NCBI RefSeq assembly: GCF_900115495.1
Contig: NZ_FOWR01000011.1
Span: 80,636 to 144,635 of the forward strand
Length of the DNA stretch: 64,000 nt
DNA from: Enterovibrio norvegicus DSM 15893
Lineage (GTDB): Bacteria; Pseudomonadota; Gammaproteobacteria; Enterobacterales; Vibrionaceae
Direction of reading: 5' to 3'
In this document: in pieces, positions 8,859-17,700 of the stretch
Layout of the letters: each line of letters begins with the position of its first letter
Numbering within the stretch: the first letter of the stretch is position 1
The notes under the pieces: model-generated
What the model saw: only the letters and a program-made list of their open reading frames with translations
Database searches by the model: none
What the model was told of the DNA's origin: nothing
Program-made: the position numbers and the translations under genes

Positions 8859-11204
8859 TTACTGACTGTATTCATCCAGCCATTGTTTCAGCACGGACAA
8901 ATCGTGCTTATAGCCTTCCTTGATTTCATCAACCCAGTCAGCAATGTTCTCCCACCAAGCAGGCAACTCGGGTGATTGCGCTTTTTGGGCAACTTTCTGA
9001 ATATGTTTTAAACCGATCGATCCTGCCGCCCCTTTTATTTTGTGCGCTTCGCTGGCAATGCCATCCTGATCTTTGGCCGTCATGTTGCTGTCTAAGATTT
9101 GGAGGTACTCAGGCATCACCTCTTCGAACATGGTGATGCTTTGATAAACAGGCTCTGGGCCCACAATATCCACGTAGGAGCGCAGCATTTCGAGATCGAG
9201 CAGCGTTTCGTAGAGCTCATTTCCCGGTTTCTTCGGTTCAACCACAGGTGTATGTCCTTTACTCAATGGGCATTGAAGCGCTAATCGCTCAATCACATCC
9301 GTCACCGCAGCGACGCTAATCGGCTTACTGATAGCGTCATCCATGCCGCGTTGAATGTATTCGGATTTGTCTTTTATGACGTTCGCAGTCAAGGCCACCA
9401 AAGGTGGTAAAGGTGCGTCGCCACTACGCAATTGCGCTGCGATATCAAACCCTGTCATATCTGGTAGCTGGATATCCAGAAGTAAAAGATCAAAATGTGC
9501 GGTTGGGAATGTCTCGAGTGCTTCTTTGCCACATCGCGCAACCGTCACCGTATGGCCAAGGCTCTCAAGCAAATTCACTGCAACGGTGATGTTCAGTTCA
9601 ATGTCTTCCACCAGCAGAATGTGCAGCGAACGTTGTTCTGCTGTCACACGCTCTTGGCTTTCAACAGCATCACAAAGCGGGACGCTGAGCGTAACGGTAA
9701 ACGTACTCCCTTCGCCCACTTCACTGTCAACTTCAATATCGCCACCCATCAATCGCGCCAGCTTTCTCGATACCGCCAATCCGATGCCTGTTCCAACGGC
9801 GTGCAGATTGTCTTCGCCTTGTTTCACTTGGTAATACATGGCGAAGATTTTCTTTTGCTCCTCTGGCGGAATGCCGATACCACTGTCTTCAATATCAAAT
9901 TGAAGGTGCGCCATCTTGTCTTCAACGTCGCAACTGACCGCGACATTTACCGCACCTTGCTTGGTGAATTTCACGGCGTTTCCGACCAAATTCCAAAGTA
10001 TTTGACGTAAACGCGTACCGTCAACACTCACCGCAGCAGGGAATGACGTCATGCGATCAAGAGAGAAGCGCAGACCCTTTTGTTCTGCCATCAGACCGCT
10101 GATGTTTTCAATTTCGGTGACGAAATCAGGCAAATCCATAGGCTGAGGAAGAAGCTCTAAGCGGCTACGATCCGATTTATCGAGGTCAATAATATCGTTA
10201 AAAATGTTCCCCAAGGTAATCGCACTGACGTGAATCGTGCGTAAATACCCCAGTTGGTCACTCGATAATCGGGTATCCAGCAACATGCGGCTTAAACCAA
10301 CAATCCCATTAAGAGGGGTTCGCAGTTCATGGCTGATCGTCGAAATAAACGCAGTTTTGTCACGACTCGCTTTTTCCAATGCATCTTGGTAGCGCTTACG
10401 CTCAGTGATCTCACGACCAAACCCAACCAGACCTAAACGGCGTCCATCACGGGAATAAAACGGCAACTTGCGCAGTTCAAAGTACGCTTTTTGGCCATCG
10501 TTGTACTCAAGCCATTGCTCGTAAGTCAAAGAAACGTTGTTATCGAAAACCTGCTGATCGGTTTCAACGACCTTGCTCGCCACGTCTTCACTGTAGACAT
10601 CCCAAGGAGTTAGGCCGACCAGCTCTTTTTCTTTCTTGCCAGTCAGTTCTTCCATGGCTTTGTTACAACCCGAGAATTGACCACGTTCGTTACGGTAATA
10701 GATAAGATCAGGCGACGCATCGATGAAAGATCGCAGCAATGCAGTCTGCTCAGCCAACTCTAGCTGGGCTTTTTCACGCTGATAGACTTCGTTTTCAAGA
10801 TCGAGCATGGCCTCTTCACGTGCTTCTTCTGCACGCTTACGCTCTTCAATTTCTAAGTTGAGCTGGGCAATGTTATCGGTGAGTTGGCGGTTAAGCTCCA
10901 TATCGCGAGAACGCATCTCTTCGAGCTTGGCGACAAGTTTCGTCAAGCGCTGACGAGATTCTTCAAGTTGGTCGACGACGACAGAAAGGAAATACACGGC
11001 CCAAGGCGTGATAAGGAGGCCAAAAAAGACGGAGCGGACGATGTCACTGTCATGCACACTGCCATTGAGCACAAGCGTAATGGCCACTTGCACCACAACA
11101 GCCAGCGCAACAAGCGCGAGGGCCAGCAACATGCTGAATCGGACAATACCTAACTTTACCAACAAGTCGACGTAGTATTGTGCCAAGAGTTTTATTTGCT
11201 TCAT
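8859..11204 (-). CDS. arcB: Hybrid sensor kinase ArcB
   Basis: ArcB senses the redox state of the quinone pool and phosphorylates ArcA through a four-step relay. The 781-residue protein has two N-terminal membrane segments (about 20-50 and 57-77), a coiled coil/PAS linker (to about 280), the kinase domain with phospho-acceptor H292 in SHELRTPLNG, the ATPase N and G boxes (NLVGNAVKF, DSGIGIPPE), a receiver domain with D577 in LLDIQLPD, and a C-terminal HPt domain with H721 in AHKIKGAAGS. H292 coincides with the E. coli number. In E. coli arcB is far from arcA; here the two genes converge with a 240-base gap. Confidence 0.97.
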   Translation of the reverse strand: MKQIKLLAQYYVDLLVKLGIVRFSMLLALALVALAVVVQVAITLVLNGSVHDSDIVRSVFFGLLITPWAVYFLSVVVDQLEESRQRLTKLVAKLEEMRSRDMELNRQLTDNIAQLNLEIEERKRAEEAREEAMLDLENEVYQREKAQLELAEQTALLRSFIDASPDLIYYRNERGQFSGCNKAMEELTGKKEKELVGLTPWDVYSEDVASKVVETDQQVFDNNVSLTYEQWLEYNDGQKAYFELRKLPFYSRDGRRLGLVGFGREITERKRYQDALEKASRDKTAFISTISHELRTPLNGIVGLSRMLLDTRLSSDQLGYLRTIHVSAITLGNIFNDIIDLDKSDRSRLELLPQPMDLPDFVTEIENISGLMAEQKGLRFSLDRMTSFPAAVSVDGTRLRQILWNLVGNAVKFTKQGAVNVAVSCDVEDKMAHLQFDIEDSGIGIPPEEQKKIFAMYYQVKQGEDNLHAVGTGIGLAVSRKLARLMGGDIEVDSEVGEGSTFTVTLSVPLCDAVESQERVTAEQRSLHILLVEDIELNITVAVNLLESLGHTVTVARCGKEALETFPTAHFDLLLLDIQLPDMTGFDIAAQLRSGDAPLPPLVALTANVIKDKSEYIQRGMDDAISKPISVAAVTDVIERLALQCPLSKGHTPVVEPKKPGNELYETLLDLEMLRSYVDIVGPEPVYQSITMFEEVMPEYLQILDSNMTAKDQDGIASEAHKIKGAAGSIGLKHIQKVAQKAQSPELPAWWENIADWVDEIKEGYKHDLSVLKQWLDEYSQ

Positions 11205-11264
11205 TGAACTTCCTGATCAACGGTTCTGAAGCAACATAATAGCGAGCCCACAGAACAAGCTAAA

Positions 11265-11284
11265 GAAAAAGGCGTCGAAACGCC
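11265..11284 (-). terminator. Terminator after the GGDEF gene, upstream of arcB
   Basis: On the minus strand GGCGT-TTCG-ACGCC is followed by five T. The TTCG tetraloop and U-tract are typical of intrinsic terminators. It separates the GGDEF gene from arcB, so arcB probably has its own promoter. Confidence 0.8.
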
Positions 11285-11318
11285 CCTTATGTACGCTATT
11301 TTTATTGGCTTGCGTGAT

Positions 11319-13064
11319 TTACACGAGATCAACGACTAGGTTTGTCGAGGCAATGCGGTTTCGACCCGCGCGTTTTGCGCGGTAAAGGGCTTTATCAGCC
11401 GCCAAGACCAAATCGCCATAATCTTGTCCTTGAACGGGCAAAATAGTTGCCACGCCCTGGCTCAAGCTCAATCGCGTTGAGACGGAAGAAAACTCATGTT
11501 CGATATTGGCGCGCGCCAATGCTTCCGATATTTTTTCAGCCACATACACAGCCCCCTCTTCCGAGGTATTCGGCAACAAGATGGCAAACTCCTCACCGCC
11601 ATACCGTGCAACCGCATCAAGCGGTCGTCGAATTACATCAAGGAAGACTTCCGCCACCATGCGCAAGGCTTTATCGCCTTGTTGATGACCATAGTTATCG
11701 TTGTAGGGTTTGAAGAAATCAATGTCGCAAAGAATAAGAGACAATGGCTCTTGCTCACGAATATGGGAATGCCACATTTTCACTAGCTGCTCGTCAAAGC
11801 TACGTCGGTTCGCCACTTTCGTTAAGCCGTCAACAAAGCTGAGCTCTTCAAGTTCCATGATGGCGTCTGCTAATTCTTGCTGTGTTGCTTTTCGAGCCGT
11901 TACATCACGGGCGATCACCAAGACACCGATAGTGTCATCCGTCGGATCGCGGAATTGGGTTTTTGTTAACTCATACCAGACTTGAGAGCCATCGCGCTTC
12001 ATCACCAAGTCTTCATATTTAATGGTCTTGCCATCTTTCAGTACGGGTATATCAACGCGCTGATGATCCGCCAACACATCCGGATCCATGAGATCTGCAG
12101 CTTGCTGCCCTTCAAGGTTGTCATGCGGTGCACCCATGGCTTCTGCAAAAGCCGCATTCCCGCCAAGGAAAACATAAGAAGAGTTATAGATCCCAATCGG
12201 GTCCACACTGGCCTCAAAGATGGAGGTCAACACATTACTGTGCTGTTTTAAGCGTTGCTCGACTTCTTGCCTTGCCTCAATCTCTTGCTCCAAGACTTCT
12301 TGCATCATGTGCCAATTGGTCACGTCATGGCTAATGCTCAAGGTGCCATAGATACGATTGTCGTTGTCTCGAAGCACTGTTTGACTGGTTTCAAGCAAGC
12401 AACTATCGCCAGCAGGGGTGGTCGTCCAGCTTTGTTGGGTCCGGCGGCTGTCAAAGTTATCTTGCGCATTAAAGAACAAGCCTTCTTCTTCTCGCCCTTT
12501 CCAGAAACGATCAAACGCATTGTTGGTACCAACAATGCGTCCATCTCGGTCTTGAAAGCACACCAATTCAGCCAGAGAGTTTATGACGCTGCGGAATATA
12601 TGGTTGTCGTTGTTTGCAAAAGACTCGCTATAGACGCTTTCAGATTCAGGCTCGAGGGAGATAATCCACGCTCGCTGACCACTGCACCAAACAGGAAGGC
12701 CCGAGAAACGCGCATACCTTGGCGCATTACGGTTTGAGGCCGCCCTAAAGTCAGCAGTGACATCAATAAAAGGTAAGGGCCAGCGACGGTATCTCAACAG
12801 CGTATCAAACGTCGATTTGTCTTTTGTCCCTTTGAATTCGAGCTGTCCATTGACGGTTTCTACGTTGAAAAGACGTACAAAGCCTCTGTTTGCAAACAGG
12901 ATCCTACCATCCTCCATACCGATCATGGCTTTGGGAGAATACAGATTTGATAAGTATGCTTGCCACGTTTTCTTCGATACAACGCGACGGCGAGACGCCC
13001 AAAACGTACCGAGAAGAAAGCCGACAAAGAGCGTTACGGCTGCCATTGGCATCCAATCAGTCAT
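11319..13064 (-). CDS. PAS-containing membrane-anchored diguanylate cyclase (GGDEF)
   Basis: Predicted to make cyclic di-GMP from two GTP. Residues 6-24 form an N-terminal membrane anchor (MAAVTLFVGFLLGTFWAS). PAS-like segments follow (about 40-140, 155-260 and 285-395, the last ending in the typical ARDVTARK). A short helical linker leads to the GGDEF domain at about 410-575: the active site is GGEEF at 489-493, with DxLT-type start SFVDGLTKVANRRSF. The product-inhibition I-site RxxD is present (RPLD, 480-483), exactly five residues before GGEEF, so feedback control is expected. There is no EAL domain. It lies upstream of arcB on the same strand, separated by a terminator. The ligand of the PAS domains is unknown. 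Confidence 0.93.
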   Translation of the reverse strand: MTDWMPMAAVTLFVGFLLGTFWASRRRVVSKKTWQAYLSNLYSPKAMIGMEDGRILFANRGFVRLFNVETVNGQLEFKGTKDKSTFDTLLRYRRWPLPFIDVTADFRAASNRNAPRYARFSGLPVWCSGQRAWIISLEPESESVYSESFANNDNHIFRSVINSLAELVCFQDRDGRIVGTNNAFDRFWKGREEEGLFFNAQDNFDSRRTQQSWTTTPAGDSCLLETSQTVLRDNDNRIYGTLSISHDVTNWHMMQEVLEQEIEARQEVEQRLKQHSNVLTSIFEASVDPIGIYNSSYVFLGGNAAFAEAMGAPHDNLEGQQAADLMDPDVLADHQRVDIPVLKDGKTIKYEDLVMKRDGSQVWYELTKTQFRDPTDDTIGVLVIARDVTARKATQQELADAIMELEELSFVDGLTKVANRRSFDEQLVKMWHSHIREQEPLSLILCDIDFFKPYNDNYGHQQGDKALRMVAEVFLDVIRRPLDAVARYGGEEFAILLPNTSEEGAVYVAEKISEALARANIEHEFSSVSTRLSLSQGVATILPVQGQDYGDLVLAADKALYRAKRAGRNRIASTNLVVDLV

Positions 13065-13175
13065 TCAACCATCCCAAACTTGTGTTTCCTTTGCGTCTTT
13101 ATCACTGGCACATTCGATTTTTGAACAAACCTCACGCTTTATCTTGCCATATGGTTGAGAAAGAAAACGAATAAG

Positions 13176-13198
13176 CCTACGTCGTTTTGCGACGTAGG
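13176..13198 (-). terminator. Probable terminator after yhcC
   Basis: A perfect 9-bp inverted repeat (CCTACGTCG / CGACGTAGG) with a five-base loop lies about 70 bases after the YhcC stop. On the minus strand it is followed by CTTATTCGTTTTC, a weak U-tract. Confidence 0.6.
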
Positions 13199-13267
13199 TT
13201 CGTTAGGATAACGCGATTTCCATCACTACAGCACAGGCATGTCTAGTAAAGCGCAGATTTCAGAATA

Positions 13268-14194
13268 TTAGGAGGGAAAGACAAAGGCATCATTTAACAA
13301 TGCCCCTTGAGCGCCTTTTAGCGTCAACGCTCGAGCGACACCCGTCATTGCTAACCAACGATTTTCACACCACGTAGGCGCAAGTAAGGTTGGGCGACGC
13401 GCACTGGCCGAGACGCGGTGATACACAACATCTGATGGCGTACGAAGGATCATTTCTGAAGCACTTTCGACGTAGTCTTCAATCGTGATTTCATCCAAAC
13501 GGCCTGCACGCCAAGATTTCGCCATAACACTGCCTTCAACAATATGAAGAGGATGAAGCTTGATGCCGTCAGTGGCCGTCTCAACAACGCGTTCAATGGT
13601 GTCGATATGATCAGCGCGTGTCTCGCCCGGTAAACCGACGATAAGATGGGTGCAAACATTCAGCCCAAGGGCTCTCGCCTTCTTGGTGACACGATCATAG
13701 CAAGCGAAGTCATGACCACGGTTTATGCGGTGTAGGGTTTTGTCATTTGCGGTTTGCAGGCCGAGCTCTAACCAGATCTCAAAGCCTTGAGCATGATAAC
13801 TTGCCAACAACTCAAGAACGGCATCAGGAACACAGTCAGGACGCGTACCCACACATAAGCCAACAATGTCTGCGGTCTTGAGTGCTTCTTCATACATGGC
13901 TTTCAGCTTTTCCACTTCCGCATACGTGCTTGTGTATGCCTGAAAATATGCCAAGTAACGTTTAGCTCGGCCAATTTCGTCCGCGCGCTGTAACAACTGC
14001 GTTGTTACCGACAGTTGCTGAGCCGTTTCATCGGCAAACGACGCAACGTTACAAAATGTACAACCACCGCGGCCTAGCGTGCCATCTCGGTTGGGACAAC
14101 TAAACCCGCCATGCAATGTGAGCTTGTGTACTTTTTCGCCATACCTGCGTTGTAAATCCTGACCAAAGGTATTCACCAAATGATGAAGTTCCAT
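13268..14194 (-). CDS. YhcC-family radical SAM protein
   Basis: A 308-residue radical-SAM enzyme of the YhcC family, found next to gltBD in E. coli and vibrios. The iron-sulfur/SAM cluster ligands are in CPNRDGTLGRGGCTFCNVA (residues 33-51), an unusual CX11CX2C-like spacing typical of this family rather than the usual CX3CX2C. Other family blocks seen are YFQAYTSTYA, GLCVGTRPDC, WLELGLQTAND and HLIVGLPGETR. The substrate is not established. It is transcribed away from the first gltB with a 590-base gap between them. Confidence 0.9.
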   Translation of the reverse strand: MELHHLVNTFGQDLQRRYGEKVHKLTLHGGFSCPNRDGTLGRGGCTFCNVASFADETAQQLSVTTQLLQRADEIGRAKRYLAYFQAYTSTYAEVEKLKAMYEEALKTADIVGLCVGTRPDCVPDAVLELLASYHAQGFEIWLELGLQTANDKTLHRINRGHDFACYDRVTKKARALGLNVCTHLIVGLPGETRADHIDTIERVVETATDGIKLHPLHIVEGSVMAKSWRAGRLDEITIEDYVESASEMILRTPSDVVYHRVSASARRPTLLAPTWCENRWLAMTGVARALTLKGAQGALLNDAFVFPS

Positions 14195-14784
14195 CGTCGA
14201 CTGCCTCAGTGTTAAACGTAATAAAATAATGATGCTGAAAAAAAGCCGTCGATTTTATCACCAGCACTAAGCCGAAAAGCTCGATTGAATCAATCAAAAT
14301 AGTAATTTTGTGCGACGAATTGAAAAAAAATTACAAAATAAAAACATTCACCTAGCCCACACATCACGAAGGAAAACTCAATATTCAACAAAAGCAGCAC
14401 ATAGCGAATAAATAGTCAATTTAATCGAAATTAAACGCAATAAATGTAAAATGATGCGCAATTGATTGTTAAGTTTTTATGGTAATTAAATTCCGGAATA
14501 TGTAGGATATCTACAGCTGCGACTAATTTGTGAGCAATATAATTCGCGAAATTGCGCCTGTTCATAGCGACATATTTGGCATTTAGAAAAAAGCGCAGCA
14601 TATCTACATAGTTTTGTAGAAAAAAAGGCTTACTTTTCTTCGTGAAGGTAATCTGGCTTGGACACCTGGAAACAACACATTTGTTGTTCCTATATTCGTG
14701 TCCGCTATGCCCATGCCCGCAACAGGTATGGCAAGGGAAGACAAATGCTTCCACAGCATTTGTGTCAACTGGAAGGACGTAAAG
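14195..14784. other. Divergent gap yhcC / gltB with structured leader
   Basis: 590 bases with no supportable gene. The first 400 are strongly AT-rich and probably hold both promoters, but I could not pick out a convincing -35/-10 pair or a sigma-54 site. The last 130 bases before gltB contain a series of hairpins, listed separately. Confidence 0.6.
14657..14766 (+). promoter_or_regulatory. Structured 5' leader of the first gltB
   Basis: Several inverted repeats follow each other directly upstream of the gltB ribosome site. An outer stem GGACAC (14660-14665) with GTGTCC (14698-14703) encloses an inner hairpin at 14668-14690 (GGAAACAACA with TGTTGTTCC, one bulge). An imperfect TGCCCAT/ATGGCA pair follows at about 14708-14732, then ACAAATGC (14741-14748) with GCATTTGT (14756-14763). 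No T-tract follows. It matches no riboswitch class I can recall; control of translation or RNA stability is inference. Confidence 0.5.
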
Positions 14785-17700
14785 ATGACAGATTCAGTGC
14801 TACGCACCGAGGGGCTCTATGTGCCCGAGATGGAACACGATGCCTGTGGTATCGGCTTCGTTGCCCACCTAAAAAACAGAAAGTCCCATGCGATAGTAAC
14901 CCAAGCACTCGATATGCTGGCTCGTATGGAACACCGTGGCGGTCAAGGCTGCGATCCATGCAGTGGTGACGGCGCGGGTATTCTTCTTCAAAAACCTCAC
15001 GAGTTTCTTCTTGAAGAAACACGCGCACTCGGCATTCAACTCCCGTCGACAGACAAGTACGGCGTTGGTGTCATGCTCTTCCCAAGAGACGAAAACAAGC
15101 GCTACCAGTGCCGTGAGATCTTTGAACGTAATGCGAAGCGTCTTGATTTGGAGGTTATCGGCTACCGTGAGTTGCCTACCGACAACTCTATGATCGGTGC
15201 TGACCCATTAAGCACAGAACCCCATTTTGAACACGCATTTGTTACAGGTGGCGAACACCTTTCAATCGATGAACTAGAGCGCAAACTTTTTGTTCTTCGT
15301 AACTATACCGTTCGTGTGTGCCTTGAAAGCGTGTCGAACATTGGTGATGACTTCTACATCAACTCGTTCTCAGCGAAAACACTGGTCTACAAAGGTCAAT
15401 TGACCACAGAGCAGGTGCCACAATATTTCTTAGACCTTCAAAATTCTTCGATGGTCACTGCGTTGGCACTGGTTCACTCACGCTTCTCAACCAATACATT
15501 CCCCCGTTGGCGCTTGGCTCAGCCTTTCCGTAATATCGCGCACAACGGCGAAATTAATACCGTTCGTGGTAACCTGAACTGGATGAAAGCACGTGAAGCA
15601 CTGCTTGAATCTAAGCTGTTCAGCGAACAAGAACTCAAGATGCTACTGCCTATCTGTCAAGAAGGCGCATCTGACTCTGCTAACTTCGACATGGCGCTAG
15701 AGCTCCTTACTCTGTCAGGACGTAGCATGCCGCACGTCTTGATGATGATGGTGCCGGAAGCGTGGCAAGAGAAGAAAGACATGGACCCTAAACTCCGTGC
15801 TTTCTACCAATTCCACGCCAACATCATGGAACCATGGGATGGCCCAGCCTCTTTGTGTTTCACTGACGGCGTAAAAGTTGGCGCGACCCTTGACCGTAAT
15901 GGTCTTCGCCCAAGCCGCTATACCGTGACAAAAGACGACTACCTCATCATGGCATCCGAGTCAGGTGTGGTAGAAATCGCACCAGAAAACGTTCACTTCC
16001 GTGGTCGTTTGCAACCAGGCCGTATCTTCGTTGCTGACCTAGAACAAGGTCGCATCATTTCTGATGAAGAAGTGAAGAACGAAATCGCGTCTGCTCAGCC
16101 TTACCAAGAGTGGGTTGAGAAGAACTTATTGCAACTCGATAAGCTTCCAGAAGCGGGCACGAAGAACCACCAGCCATCACCTGATCGTCTGTTGCATCAT
16201 CAACAAGCGTTCGGTGTTACCTCAGAAGAAGTGAATGAAATTCTTCTGCCAATGGCAAAAGAGGGTAAAGAGCCACTGGGTGCTATGGGTGCGGATTGGC
16301 CATTGGCTGTGCTATCTCACCAGTCTCAACACTTATCTAACTACTTCAAGCAGCTGTTCGCACAGGTCACCAACCCACCGATCGACCCGATCCGTGAACG
16401 TATGGTCATGTCTTTGAAAACCTACTTAGGTCAAGACCAGAACCTGCTGATTGAAACACCTGAGCATTGCCGCAAAGTGGAATTGGAAACCCCAGTTCTT
16501 AGCAATGCAGAGTTGGAAAAATTGCGTGCCATTGACAACGATCACCTCCAAGCGAAAACACTCGATATCGTGTTCCGCGCGAGTGGCGAGAATGGCAAGC
16601 TAGAGCGTGCGCTAAAACGTATTTGTCAGTATGCCGAAGATGCGGTTAACGATGGTTACTCCATCATCCTTCTGACTGACCGTGCCGTGAACTCTAACCA
16701 CGCAGCAATCCCAGCAATGCTTGCAGTGGGTGCGGTTCACCACCACCTTATCCGCAAAGGCCTACGTGCGAAAGCGGACATTGTTATCGAAACGGGCGAT
16801 GCTCGTGAAACCCATCACTTCGCCACACTCGTTGGCTACGGTGCGAATGCTGTTAACCCGTACCTTGTCTACGAAACTTTGGTCGATTTACAGCGCACCA
16901 AGAAGCTGGATCCAGAAGCGGACGTGGATGTATTGTTCGAGAACTACCGTAAGTCTATCAACGCAGGCTTGCTGAAAATCTTCTCGAAAATGGGTATTTC
17001 AACCCTTCAGTCATACCACGGTGCGCAAATCTTTGAAGCATTAGGCATCAGCAAAGCGGTTGTCGATAAATACTTCACCGGCACTGTTTCGCGTATTCAA
17101 GGCCTGACCATTGATGACATCGCGAAAGAAGTGCTGATCCGTCACCGTTTGGGTTATCCAACGCGTGAAATTCCCGTTCAAATGCTGGATGTCGGTGGTG
17201 TTTATCAGTGGAAACAACGTGGTGAGAAGCACCTGTTTAACCCTGAAACCATCCACTTGCTGCAGAATTCAACGCGCAACAAAGACCTTAAACAGTTCAA
17301 AGAGTATTGCCACGCTGTAGACAGCCAAGGCGATGATGCTGCAACACTGCGTAGCCAGTTTGATTTTGTGAAGAATCCAGCAGGCAGCATTCCTCTTGAA
17401 GAGGTTGAGCCAATCGAAAGCATCCTGAAGCGTTTCGCGACCGGTGCAATGAGCTTTGGTTCTATCTCGCATGAAGCGCACTCTACCCTTGCAGTTGCAA
17501 TGAACCGCATCGGTGCAAAATCGAACTCAGGTGAAGGTGGCGAAGACCCAGTCCGTTTTGAGAAGAAAGACAACGGTGATTGGGAACGCTCTGCGATCAA
17601 ACAAGTGGCATCAGGCCGTTTTGGTGTGACGTCTTACTACCTCACCAATGCTGCTGAGATCCAAATCAAAATGGCGCAAGGCGCGAAGCCAGGTGAAGGT

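Noticed and set aside
9355..10010. Two long ORFs antisense to arcB
   Set aside because: They lie over the conserved kinase and receiver domains and have no own signals.
14195..14650. Sigma-54 promoter or NtrC sites for gltB
   Set aside because: Looked for TGGCAC-N5-TTGC; TTGGCA is present near 14575 but has no GC element at the right distance.
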